Of a stretch of 20,048 nt of DNA, positions 1 through 8,041 are shown piece after piece. The notes beneath the pieces were generated by a model that saw only the letters and a list, made by a program, of their open reading frames with translations, made no database searches and was not told the DNA's origin. Location: positions 1 through 20,048 of the forward strand of contig DAOWIX010000079.1 of assembly GCA_030640695.1 (NCBI GenBank), written 5' to 3'. The translations under genes were made by a program, and so were the position numbers. Within the stretch, counting starts at the first letter, position 1. Each line of letters starts with the position of its first letter. The DNA comes from Deltaproteobacteria bacterium (GTDB lineage Bacteria > Desulfobacterota > Anaeroferrophillalia > Anaeroferrophillales > Tharpellaceae).

Positions 1-276
1 ATATTGAAGTCTCGTTACAGCTTTTTGCGCCGCGCAGAACCACGATTAAAAGTAGAACTTCTTTTATTGCCAAACCAATTTTTCAACCCTCAACCTTTGA
101 ACATCCGATCACTTCCCCCCCACAGTTCTCTTTCACCCAAAAACCACCTTCCGTTCCAAATCCATCCCTTGCGCTCCTACAGAGCGTGATCCTTCTGATT
201 TGAGTTTCACCCCCCTCTGGTGAGCAGAAGTTTGTTCATCACGCATTACCCTGACTACATTATCCTATCGCTTCAA

Positions 277-342
277 TTAGCCACAGACACACACCGACGC
301 ACACTGACTTTCGAACTATTGTCCATGTGAGTCTATGGCTAA
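277..342. repeat. Imperfect intergenic inverted repeat (TTAGCCACAGAC type)
   Basis: The left arm TTAGCCACAGACACAC (277-292) is the imperfect reverse complement of the right arm GTGAGTCTATGGCTAA (327-342), with two mismatches over 16 bases. The interior also has CACAC-type runs. This looks like a decayed copy of the small TAGCCACAGACACAC palindromic intergenic repeats common in several bacterial phyla. That family link is from memory and not verified here. Confidence 0.55.
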
Positions 343-380
343 CTAAGCATTTGAGTGACTATTCAGCGTAAAAATTTTCA

Positions 381-435
381 CCACAGAGTTCACAGAGAAA
401 AGCTCACATTTATTCCTATCTGTGTCCTCTAGTGA
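381..435. repeat. Degenerate CCACAGAG-type intergenic inverted repeat
   Basis: The left arm CCACAGAGTTCACAGAG (381-397) faces a degenerate right arm CTGTGTCCTCTAGTG at about 419-433. Together they resemble a worn CCACAGAG...CTCTGTGG palindromic intergenic element. It sits 40 bases from the repeat at 277-342, so the region has collected two such elements. No coding capacity. Confidence 0.5.
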
Positions 436-528
436 GCATAGCGAACGGGTGGTTTATATTTTAAGCTAGTTTAACAGTTAGCAATTTTTCCCGTTGCTTT
501 AGTATCGAAGAAAATACGGAGGATAACC

Positions 529-1881
529 GTGACATTTGTAAAATACCTTATGATAGCCTTATTTATCTCCCTCCCCCTTAACGGGTTTGCCGGTTTGCAG
601 CAGAGCTCTGGTTTACCTGAAAAAAGGCCATGGAGATCTGGACTGGCGGCTTATCAAGCCGCCGATAAAGATAAAAATAGTGACAGCTTTTCTGCACTTA
701 CCCAGACTGCGGAACTAACTCTTCCTCAGGCCTTGGCCTTGGCCCTAGCCCGAAACCCGGAACTGGCCGCTTTTTCCTGGGAGACCAGGGCTCGACAAGG
801 GATGGTAGAACAGGCAAAATTGCTACCCAATCCAGAGATCGGGGTCGTGGTTGAGAACATTCTCGGCGAAGATGAGAGTCGTGGAGTCCAAGCAGCCGAC
901 ACAACTCTACAATTAAGTCAATTGATCGAGCTCGGCGGCAAGCGTGCTAACCGTCAACAAATTGCCCACCTCGAACGTAATCTGGCGGGCTGGGACTACG
1001 AAACTACCCGCCTCGATATTATTGCCGCCACCAGCAAAGCCTTCTTCTCCCTGCTCACGGCTCAGGAACGGCTTCAACTGGGCCGGGAAAATCTGGAGTT
1101 GGCGGAAGAGGTTTTAAAGACCGTAAAACTCAGGGTTGAGGCTGGCAAAGCCTCCCCTCTGGAGGAGAGCCGGGCCCTGGTGATGCTTAATAAGAATAAA
1201 ATCACCTTAAACAAGAGTAAACGAGAACTAGCGGCAGCCCTTCACCAGTTATCATCCACCTGGGGGGGCAGCCAGCCTCACTTTAAAAAGGTTGTCGGTA
1301 AATATGAAAAGATCAGTGAACCGCCAGCCTTGGCAAGTATCAATGAGTGGCTGGCGCAAAACCCTGAAATTGCCCGGCAACAAACCGAAATCGATCTGCA
1401 AAATGCGAGGTTGAATCTGGCCAAAGCCACCGGAATCCCGGACTTGACTGTCGGTGGCGGCATCAAACGCCACGAAGACAACGACAATTACACTTTTCTC
1501 TTTGGGGTCTCGATGGCCCTGCCGGTTTTTGACCACAATCAGGGAGGCATTAGCTCAGCCCAGGCCGACGTAACCGTTAGAGAGAGTCAACATCGAAACG
1601 TTAAGATAAAACTTAATACCGCCTTGAGCCAGAGCCTTGAAGTGTTTCAAGCTGCATACGCTGAAGTAAATTCCTTGCAAATCCGGATTTTACCGGTCGC
1701 TGAAGAAACCTTTGAGTCCATAAATTACGGCTACCGGCAGGGACAATTTGAGTTTTTAGACGTGCTCGATGCCCAGAAAACCCTTATTGAGCTCAGGGAA
1801 CAACTCATTAACTCACTTCAGGAGTACCATAACCAGAGGATCAGCATCGAACGCCTGATCTCTCAGAAACTAGGAGACTGA
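529..1881 (+). CDS. Outer-membrane efflux channel (CusC/CzcC-like, TolC superfamily)
   Basis: A 450-residue outer-membrane factor that would form the exit duct of the tripartite metal pump encoded downstream. It starts with GTG, supported by an ACGGAGG ribosome binding site 7-12 bases upstream. A signal peptide covers about residues 1-22 (hydrophobic LMIALFISLPLNGFAG). Two OEP-type repeats follow (about 75-260 and 280-445), including the typical LTLPQALALALARNPEL opening and the late YRQGQFEFLDVLDAQKTL helix. Unlike E. coli CusC it has no lipobox cysteine, so it is probably not lipidated. It lies 97 bp before the adaptor gene on the same strand. Assignment to the heavy-metal (CzcC/CusC) branch rests mainly on the neighbours. 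The family is sure, the metal is not. Confidence 0.93.
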   Translation: MTFVKYLMIALFISLPLNGFAGLQQSSGLPEKRPWRSGLAAYQAADKDKNSDSFSALTQTAELTLPQALALALARNPELAAFSWETRARQGMVEQAKLLPNPEIGVVVENILGEDESRGVQAADTTLQLSQLIELGGKRANRQQIAHLERNLAGWDYETTRLDIIAATSKAFFSLLTAQERLQLGRENLELAEEVLKTVKLRVEAGKASPLEESRALVMLNKNKITLNKSKRELAAALHQLSSTWGGSQPHFKKVVGKYEKISEPPALASINEWLAQNPEIARQQTEIDLQNARLNLAKATGIPDLTVGGGIKRHEDNDNYTFLFGVSMALPVFDHNQGGISSAQADVTVRESQHRNVKIKLNTALSQSLEVFQAAYAEVNSLQIRILPVAEETFESINYGYRQGQFEFLDVLDAQKTLIELREQLINSLQEYHNQRISIERLISQKLGD

Positions 1882-1978
1882 CCGAGAATGCCCTTTTTCC
1901 CCAACTCATCGTTATGCTCAAAAAATTAATTTATGACCTTTGCCTTAGGAATATAAGAACAGGAGAATTTAAACAGCT

Positions 1979-3703
1979 ATGAAGAACTCAAAAAAACAAC
2001 CGACCTTAAGTTTTTTCAGAATTATCGCCCTGACAACCCTCTTTTCAGCATTGAGCCTGCTCCCCTACACCTCTCAGGAGTCAAACTCGACATTCAGCCA
2101 AGCCTTTGGCCCACGGCAACTTTTTGCTCAAGAGGCGGACAAAAACCAACACCATGACCACAGCAACTGCAGCCATGGAGTGGCACCAAAAACTGACAAA
2201 GAGCAGTCACCGGTTGAATCTCATCAACATGACAAAGATCACCAACCTGAAGAAGTTCGTGACCACGTTGAAGAGTCCCATGAAAATCACGAACATCAGG
2301 ATAACGATCACGAAGCCAGTGACCATCAGGAAAAATTAAAACAGGATGATCACTCCGATTGCGGCCATGACCATTCAAATAATAACCAAGACCAGGGTCG
2401 TCTCTCTCATCCAACCAAATCGGAAAACCATTCCGAGTCGGCTGAAGAAGCCGACAACAACAACGACCATAAAAACTGCGATCACTCAGCTAACGATGAC
2501 CAGATAAAGTTAGAGCAAGATAAATTAAATCAGGGCAAGGTAAATCAGGATGATCACTCCGATTGCAACCATGACCATTCAAGCCACAATCACGCCCCCT
2601 CAAACCCGCAGGCAGCAGAAAGTTGCTCCGAGTCGACAGTCGAGATGTCGACTGAAGAGATCAAACGGTTCGGGATTGTCGTTGAGAAGGTAAAAAGGAA
2701 CCGCCTTGAAGTCCTGGCAAAAGCCCGTGGTGAGATCTCTCTCAACCGTGACCGGATGGCTCATATCGTCCCCCGAGTCTCCGGCATTGTTCAGGAGGTA
2801 CGCAGTACCCTTGGAGATTTTGTTGAAAAAGGAGAGATTATGGCTATCCTTGAAAGTCGTGAGTTGGCCGATGCCAAAACCGAATACCTGACCGCGACCA
2901 AACATCTCAAATTAGCCAAAAGCGTTTTTAAACGTGAAGAGAAATTATGGCGCAAAAAAGTCAGTTCCGAACAGGATTACCTGACTGCCGAAAGAGATTA
3001 TGCCGAAACCAGGATTACCCTGCAAAGTTGCGAGCAGAGGCTGAGAATTTTGGGCTTTAGCGAAGCGGGCCTCAAAAAGCTGTCCTCAGAACCGATTGCA
3101 GAGTTGACCCGGTTTGCAGTGCGATCCCCTTTTTCAGGCCGTGTCATTAAAAAAAATATTGTTCTGGGTGAGGTAATCTCGGATGCGGTAGAGATTTTTG
3201 TTGTGGCCGACCTTAAAACCGTCTGGGTCGACCTCGATCTCTTCCGCAATGATGCCGACAACATAAGAAAAGGCCAGAAAGTGATGATCACAGTCTCTTC
3301 TCAAACTCAACCGATAGTGGCCGTCATTGATTACGTTGCCCCTCTGGTTGATGAAAAAACCCGTACCACCCTGGCCCGCATCGTCCTCGATAACCAGAAT
3401 GAAGAGTTGCGCCCAGGCTCCTTTATTACAGCCGAGATTGTTACCAAAAAAATCAGATCCGGAGTCGTTGTCGCAAGAGATATCATCCAAAATGTTGGCG
3501 GACAAACTTGTGTTTTCATTCAAGATGATCACGGCTTTGAGCCCCGCCCGGTAACCTTGGGCCGAACCAACGAAAAAGAAGTTGTGATAACCAGCGGACT
3601 CCATCCGGGTGAAATGGTCGTAGCTAAAAACGGCTTCCGCCTCAAAGCCGCTCTTGAAACCGGCGTCGGCTCCGGCTGCAGCAGCCCCGGCCATGCCCAT
3701 TGA
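1979..3703 (+). CDS. Periplasmic adaptor (CusB/CzcB-like) with His-rich insert
   Basis: A 574-residue membrane-fusion protein linking the outer-membrane channel to the RND pump. A hydrophobic N-terminal segment (about residues 11-30) acts as signal or anchor. Residues about 58-205 form a low-complexity insert with about 25 His plus many Asp, Glu and Asn, and four copies of an H-S/K-[ND]-C-x-H motif. The conserved adaptor follows: a barrel/lipoyl hairpin with VSGIVQEVRSTLGDFVEKGE (about 268-287), a helical hairpin with KLWRKKVSSEQDYLTAERDY, the second lipoyl half (AVRSPFSGRVIKKN), then a beta-barrel and a membrane-proximal domain. The protein ends in GCSSPGHAH. It is much longer than the roughly 400-residue CusB because of the insert. 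An AGGAG site lies at 1961-1965. The insert likely binds or buffers metal; which metal (Cu, Ag, Zn, Co, Cd) cannot be told. Confidence 0.92.
   Translation: MKNSKKQPTLSFFRIIALTTLFSALSLLPYTSQESNSTFSQAFGPRQLFAQEADKNQHHDHSNCSHGVAPKTDKEQSPVESHQHDKDHQPEEVRDHVEESHENHEHQDNDHEASDHQEKLKQDDHSDCGHDHSNNNQDQGRLSHPTKSENHSESAEEADNNNDHKNCDHSANDDQIKLEQDKLNQGKVNQDDHSDCNHDHSSHNHAPSNPQAAESCSESTVEMSTEEIKRFGIVVEKVKRNRLEVLAKARGEISLNRDRMAHIVPRVSGIVQEVRSTLGDFVEKGEIMAILESRELADAKTEYLTATKHLKLAKSVFKREEKLWRKKVSSEQDYLTAERDYAETRITLQSCEQRLRILGFSEAGLKKLSSEPIAELTRFAVRSPFSGRVIKKNIVLGEVISDAVEIFVVADLKTVWVDLDLFRNDADNIRKGQKVMITVSSQTQPIVAVIDYVAPLVDEKTRTTLARIVLDNQNEELRPGSFITAEIVTKKIRSGVVVARDIIQNVGGQTCVFIQDDHGFEPRPVTLGRTNEKEVVITSGLHPGEMVVAKNGFRLKAALETGVGSGCSSPGHAH
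2342..2582 (+). repeat. 37-bp direct repeat pair within the His-rich coding region
   Basis: Positions 2342-2378 and 2546-2582 match over 37 bases with only two adjacent differences (GG against AA). Both encode Q-D-D-H-S-D-C-[GN]-H-D-H-S in the adaptor's insert. The near identity at DNA level points to a recent internal duplication, or gene conversion, that expanded the metal-binding segment. Confidence 0.85.
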
Positions 3704-3950
3704 GTGAGGCTTTACTTCTCAGTGGTCACCAAGAGTATATAAATATTCAGTATTATCACAAGCGAGCTGTAATTATTCGAATACGAATTATTTAGACCTG
3801 CCTCGATATGGGGACCTTTAGTTCTGTCCCCCTCGAAGTGGGCGAAGCAAAGTTCGCCGCTATCCGCTGTAACTTAACTCTAGAATTATGGGTACCTGAA
3901 GTTACATGAAAAGTCAAAAATTGACCTCACTCTAAATGGAGTTTTAATAA
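3704..3950. other. 247-bp gap between adaptor and pump genes with small hairpins
   Basis: This unusually long gap inside a CBA operon holds no gene. It contains several short inverted repeats: GGGGAC (3810-3815) with GTCCCC (3826-3831), GGCGAA (3841-3846) with TTCGCC (3853-3858), and GTAACT (3869-3874) with AGTTAC (3900-3905). None has a T-tract typical of an intrinsic terminator. A TGGAG site at 3937-3941 serves the pump gene. The gap may hold decayed repetitive DNA, an attenuating structure or a secondary promoter; I cannot decide. Confidence 0.45.
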
Positions 3951-6900
3951 ATGATTGCAAAACTTGTTCAGTTTTCACTGAAATACAAGCTCTTGATGGT
4001 TATTCTTTTTCTAACGGTCTGTAGTGCCGGGGTGTTTTCGTTTACACGAATGTCAATTGATGCTTTCCCCGACATCAGCCCGAATCTGGTTCAGGTTTTC
4101 GCCGAAGTTGAGGGAATGGCGGCCGAAGAGACCGAGCAGTTTGTTACACGAACGGTCGAAGTTACCATGCGCGGAATTCCCGGAGTGATAAAAATCCGCT
4201 CCCTCTCATCATTTGGTCTGGCGACCATCAATATCTACTTTGATGAAAAGACCGACGTCTATCGAGCCCGGCAACTGGTTTCCGAACGGCTCAAAGAGGC
4301 GGAAGAGGCGATCCCCGAAGGAGTTATGCCGCACGGCCTCAAGATGGGGGCAATCGTCAGCGGCATGGGCAAAATCTTAGGCTACTATCTAGAGGGCGGC
4401 GATCAGGACATTACCGAGCTTAGAACCCTGCAGGAGTGGATTGTCAAACGTGAACTGCAAACTGTTCCCGGGGTTGCCAAGGTTATCAGTCAGGGCGGAC
4501 ATATGCGCCAATACCAGATCAAGGTCGACCCTGAACTTTTAATCGCCTACGATCTCACCTTGGATGAAGTGGTCTCCGCAGTCCGCCGCAACAACCATAA
4601 TCTCGGAGCCGGCATCCTTAAAAGAGGTTCGGAAGAGCTTATTGTTCGCAGCCTCGGTCTGCTCCACTCCCTGGAGGATATTAAGAGTACAGTTATTGCC
4701 ACCCGCGAAAATCGTCCACTCTTTATCGACGATATCGCGACCGTCGAGATGGGCACAGCTTTTCGGCGCGGAGTCTCTCTCCTCAACGCTGATAAAGAGA
4801 TTGTCAGCGGCACCATCTATAAAACCTATGGTGCCAACTCCTTTGCAGTTATCAGCGAGGTCAAACAACGACTCGAAAAGATCAACAATTCGCTACCGAA
4901 CGGGGTTAAAGTTGTTACCTATTACGATCAATCTTCCCTGGTCAAAAACAGCATCCTGACAGTGCGAAACGCCTTTTTCTTAGGGCTTTTGATGGTCTCC
5001 ATCGTAACTCTGATTTTTCTGCGCAACTGGCGTAACTCTCTGGTGGTTGTCGGAGCCCTGCCTTTTGCGACACTCTTTGCGGCGACCTTACTCTATTACC
5101 GGGCAATTCCCGGCGACCTGCTCTCTTTCGGCGGCATTGCCATCGCTTTGGGGATGATTGTTGATGCAACCATCATCATGGTTGAAAGACTGCAATCGGC
5201 CTTTGCCGGCAAAAACGAGAAGGCGTCGACCGGCACCCTGATTCTGCGCGCTGCCACAGAGGTTGCCACACCCATATTTTTTGCCAGCGCCATCATCATA
5301 ATCGTCTTTCTGCCGATCTTTACCTTAGGTGCGGTCGAAGGCAAGATGTTTCGCCCTCTGGCGATTGCGGTTACCGCCACCATGGTTGGAGCCCTGATCT
5401 ATGCTCTGATGATCGCCCCGGTTCTCTTTAGGCTTTTTCGCCCCCGGCATGACCAACCCAAGGAGTCCGACTACAATGAGAGTGCTCTACTGCAGCGCTA
5501 TCGAAAAGTTTTAAACTTTTTTCTCGAGCGCCGTTGGTTAGTCAGCACGCTCGTAGTCGCACTGCTGCTTTCCGGCGGGGTGACCTTCTCAAAGCTGGGT
5601 AAAGAGTTTGTTCCAACCCTTGAGGAGGGCACGGTGCAGAGCCTCGCCTACATGAACCCCAATATCTCTTTGGAAGAGATCACGGCAACCGCAAAAGAGA
5701 TGGCAAAAGAGATGAAAGCCTTCCCCGAAGTCAAAGAGGTTATTGTTGATATCGGCTTTGGTGAAGTCGGTCCCCACATGCATCACACCAATTACGCCTG
5801 CATGAGCATCACTTTGCAGCCGAAAAGTGAGTGGCAAACAGCATCAAGCCTGGATCAACTGATCGATCTCATTAATCAGCGCGTCAAGGATTTCCCCGGG
5901 GTTTCAACGACCTTTTCCCAGCCCATAAAACACGAAATTGATGGCCTTATCGGCGGCGCCGGCAGCAGTGTCGTCGCTAAACTTTTTGGCGATGATCTTG
6001 ATGTCTTGCTGCATAAAGCCGCAGAGATCGAGGAAGTTCTGGCCCATATTGAAGGGGTTGCCGATCTTCGTACCGAACAGGTTGATGGTCAGACCCAGTT
6101 GCAGATAACCATAAAACCTGAAGCCGGAGCCCGCCATGGCCTTAACAAGGATGAGGTGCAAAGAACAATTACTCGGGCCAGCGCCGGTGAGACTGTAGGA
6201 CAGATCTTTGAAGGTGAAAGGATGTTCGATATTACGGTCCGTTTTGCCGAAGATTTCCGTAATTCCGTCACCGACATAAAAAAACTTCTACTCAAGACTC
6301 CAAGCGGTTACAAGGTTCCCCTTGAAGAGCTGGCAGAGATTGAGACGGTAACCGGCTTGCGCCAGATCAGCCGCGAGGACACGCGGCGCTACATCTCCAT
6401 TCAAAGTAATGTTCGAGGCCGTGATTCGGGTAGTTTTGTTGAAGAGGCACAGCGCCAAATCGCGGAAAAAGTTGAGCTCCCCCCCGGTTATCACCTGGCC
6501 TGGGGTGGCCAGTTCGAACTACGTCAGGCGGCCAACAAAAGATTGCTGATGGTTATCCCCATAACCCTGCTTTTAGTCATGGTTATGCTCTACGGCCTGT
6601 TTAACTCCTTTAGTAATGTCATTCTGGTTATGCTCAATATCCCTCTGGCCCTGGTCGGTGGCGTCATAAGCCTTGCTCTTTTTCAGGAGAATCTGAGTAT
6701 CCCTTCATCAATCGGCTTTATAGCCCTCTTCGGCATCGCCTTAACCGATGGCCTGGTTCTGATCTCCCGCTTTGAACACTTGAAAAGCAAAGGTTATGAT
6801 CTCAGAAAAAGAGTTTTAGCCGGCTGTAGTTCCAAGGTGAGGCCGGTTCTGATCACAACCGTCACCACGGCCGTCGGTCTGCTGCCGCTGATTTTGAGTA

Positions 6901-7034
6901 GTGGCACCGGTTCTGAAATCCAACGCCCTTTAGCCGTGGTCGTCGTCGGTGGCCTCTTCTCATCGACCCTGCTCACGTTGATTGTCATCCCGACACTTTA
7001 TGAGCAATTCGCAAAGTGGCGGCAGGAAGAGTAA
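3951..7034 (+). CDS. Heavy-metal RND efflux pump (CusA/CzcA family)
   Basis: A 1027-residue inner-membrane proton/metal antiporter, the usual length for the HME-RND family. TM1 follows the N-terminus (about 14-32). The porter loop begins with FPDISPNLVQVFAEVEGMAAEETEQFV in two adjoining parts. The TM4 motif GMIVDATIIMVERL contains Asp405, at the position of the proton-relay Asp405 of E. coli CusA. A second porter loop and the last TM bundle (IALTDGLVLISRF and GVGLLPLILSSGTGSEIQRP) complete the fold. Residues 607-619 (GPHMHHTNYACMS) carry a Met/His/Cys cluster in the region where, from memory, CusA has its Met573 copper site. The start ATG has TGGAG 10 bases upstream. Metal specificity is unresolved: the VDA motif is Cus-like, while the partner's His-rich insert would also suit divalent metals. 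Confidence 0.95.
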   Translation: MIAKLVQFSLKYKLLMVILFLTVCSAGVFSFTRMSIDAFPDISPNLVQVFAEVEGMAAEETEQFVTRTVEVTMRGIPGVIKIRSLSSFGLATINIYFDEKTDVYRARQLVSERLKEAEEAIPEGVMPHGLKMGAIVSGMGKILGYYLEGGDQDITELRTLQEWIVKRELQTVPGVAKVISQGGHMRQYQIKVDPELLIAYDLTLDEVVSAVRRNNHNLGAGILKRGSEELIVRSLGLLHSLEDIKSTVIATRENRPLFIDDIATVEMGTAFRRGVSLLNADKEIVSGTIYKTYGANSFAVISEVKQRLEKINNSLPNGVKVVTYYDQSSLVKNSILTVRNAFFLGLLMVSIVTLIFLRNWRNSLVVVGALPFATLFAATLLYYRAIPGDLLSFGGIAIALGMIVDATIIMVERLQSAFAGKNEKASTGTLILRAATEVATPIFFASAIIIIVFLPIFTLGAVEGKMFRPLAIAVTATMVGALIYALMIAPVLFRLFRPRHDQPKESDYNESALLQRYRKVLNFFLERRWLVSTLVVALLLSGGVTFSKLGKEFVPTLEEGTVQSLAYMNPNISLEEITATAKEMAKEMKAFPEVKEVIVDIGFGEVGPHMHHTNYACMSITLQPKSEWQTASSLDQLIDLINQRVKDFPGVSTTFSQPIKHEIDGLIGGAGSSVVAKLFGDDLDVLLHKAAEIEEVLAHIEGVADLRTEQVDGQTQLQITIKPEAGARHGLNKDEVQRTITRASAGETVGQIFEGERMFDITVRFAEDFRNSVTDIKKLLLKTPSGYKVPLEELAEIETVTGLRQISREDTRRYISIQSNVRGRDSGSFVEEAQRQIAEKVELPPGYHLAWGGQFELRQAANKRLLMVIPITLLLVMVMLYGLFNSFSNVILVMLNIPLALVGGVISLALFQENLSIPSSIGFIALFGIALTDGLVLISRFEHLKSKGYDLRKRVLAGCSSKVRPVLITTVTTAVGLLPLILSSGTGSEIQRPLAVVVVGGLFSSTLLTLIVIPTLYEQFAKWRQEE

Positions 7035-7040
7035 TAAAAA

Positions 7041-7073
7041 ACTCTGGGCACCACAATTTAAGGTGCCCAGAGT
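7041..7073 (+). terminator. Perfect 12-bp hairpin after the efflux operon
   Basis: ACTCTGGGCACC (7041-7052) pairs perfectly with GGTGCCCAGAGT (7062-7073) around a 9-base loop, starting 7 bases after the pump stop codon. An A-run precedes it (7036-7041), but the T-run downstream is delayed (7086-7090). It may act as a weak or RNA-stabilising terminator of the efflux operon, and it might terminate better in the opposite direction. Confidence 0.6.
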
Positions 7074-7193
7074 CTGCGTTTCAACTTTTTATTGAATTTT
7101 TTGCTTAATCTTCGATATAAGTGAAAAGCGACTTTTGGTGCCCACCATAAAGTCATAGCAAATTGCAGTAAATATTGCTTCGCCCTCATAAAC

Positions 7194-7240
7194 GGGGTCA
7201 AAGCTGGGGTGCTGACGCACCTTGTACCAGCAATGACCCC
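7194..7240 (+). promoter_or_regulatory. Compound hairpin in the leader of the MCE-like gene
   Basis: A nested structure with three exact stems: GGGGTCA (7194-7200) with TGACCCC (7234-7240), GCTGG (7203-7207) with CCAGC (7227-7231), and GGTGC (7208-7212) with GCACC (7217-7221). It has a symmetric AA/AA internal loop, a 5-base bulge and a TGAC tetraloop. It ends 51 bases before the ATG of the MCE-like gene. No known riboswitch class is recognised. It could be a leader regulatory hairpin, a repeat-derived hairpin or a second barrier to read-through. Confidence 0.4.
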
Positions 7241-7291
7241 AATCCCGGCAATTCGCGGGCGACACCTGAAAAAAATCCGAGGAGATTTATC

Positions 7292-8041
7292 ATGTTTAAG
7301 AAAATTTTCATGCTTCTGGCGGCGATGCTGTTGATTATTGGCGGGGTCGCCACCTTTCGCGGACTTGTCGGGCAGCATAACGTAGTCATCACTTTTGCCA
7401 ATGCCAAACACCTGATGATCGATGACCACGTCTACCTCTCCGGCGCTCTGGCCGGTAAGGTGAAAGCGGTCGAAGCTAAAACCCGACAAGTCGATGTCAC
7501 CGTTAATCTGAAGAAAAACTTTTACGACCAGCTCTCTTCGACTTCAACTTTTTTTATCGATGATGACGCCCGCAATCATAAAAGAAAATGTCTCCTGATC
7601 AGGCTCGCCCAGCATCCGGACAACCCCATCTCTCCGGGCGCACGATTAACCGGAACCGATTCTGCATTTGAGTGGTCGGCCCGCAAAATCGGAGACAAGA
7701 TGGAAAGAATGACCCATTCCCAACCAGTCGATAAGAGCTCCGATGATCTGGCAAAAGTCTGGCAGGATATTCGTCAAGCCTTTGAAGATATCGATCTTGA
7801 AAAAATGGAGAGAGAGCTCAGAGAAAAGACTGAATCGTTGCGCCGCAATTTCAACAAAGCTCTGGATTCGGACAGCTTAAAAGAGACCATGGCGGAGATC
7901 GAAGAGAAATTGGAGGAGTTGAAACAGGCGCTCAAAGATGCCGGAGACAGTAAAGCCGCCCAAAAACTCAAGGAGACCCTGGAAGAGCTCTTTAAAAAAC
8001 TTGAAAAAGAGACTCCGGAAAGAAGTGACGTCAAAATTTGA
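7292..8041 (+). CDS. Orphan MCE/MlaD-like membrane-anchored protein
   Basis: A 249-residue protein starting at the ATG at 7292, chosen because a GAGGAG site lies 8 bases upstream and a signal-anchor helix (residues about 6-24, MLLAAMLLIIGGVATF) follows at once; an in-frame upstream extension to 7175 lacks both. Residues about 30-125 resemble an MCE domain (VVITFANAKHLMIDDHVYLS, then GALAGKVKAVEAK and VDVTVNLKKNFYDQLSSTST). Residues about 150-245 are Lys/Glu-rich and predicted coiled coil. MCE proteins bind or tunnel lipids in the envelope, usually with a permease and ATPase (MlaE/MlaF); neither is present here. The stop codon lies within the terminal repeat of the element at 8034-8203, so the extreme C-terminus (VKI) may be repeat-derived. 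Family call moderate, function inferred. Confidence 0.65.
   Translation: MFKKIFMLLAAMLLIIGGVATFRGLVGQHNVVITFANAKHLMIDDHVYLSGALAGKVKAVEAKTRQVDVTVNLKKNFYDQLSSTSTFFIDDDARNHKRKCLLIRLAQHPDNPISPGARLTGTDSAFEWSARKIGDKMERMTHSQPVDKSSDDLAKVWQDIRQAFEDIDLEKMERELREKTESLRRNFNKALDSDSLKETMAEIEEKLEELKQALKDAGDSKAAQKLKETLEELFKKLEKETPERSDVKI

Larger units (their letters stand above)
1..528. other. Gene-free stretch with degenerate repeats
   Basis: No convincing gene is seen in these 528 bases. The only open frame at the far left needs a TTG start, has no ribosome binding site and a low-complexity translation rich in Pro, Leu and Ser. The stretch holds two degenerate intergenic inverted repeats (277-342 and 381-435, listed separately) and then the leader of the metal-efflux operon, with a ribosome binding site at about 516-522. 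I could not identify a clear promoter or a MerR- or CopY-type operator palindrome. Confidence 0.6.

Noticed and set aside
4..189. Small plus-strand open frame at the left edge
   Set aside because: Starts with TTG, has no ribosome binding site, and its Pro/Leu/Ser-rich translation looks like non-coding sequence.
2150..2593. Possible CRISPR-like or tandem repeat array
   Set aside because: Repeats are in-frame coding duplications in a His-rich protein segment with irregular spacing and no spacer structure.
3134..3700. 188-codon minus-strand open frame inside the adaptor gene
   Set aside because: Lies wholly opposite a clear adaptor domain; no family resemblance, no ribosome binding site. A coding shadow.
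7175..7291. Upstream in-frame extension of the MCE-like gene
   Set aside because: Covers the compound hairpin, lacks a ribosome binding site and would bury the signal anchor 39 residues inside; the ATG at 7292 has GAGGAG and the anchor directly after it.
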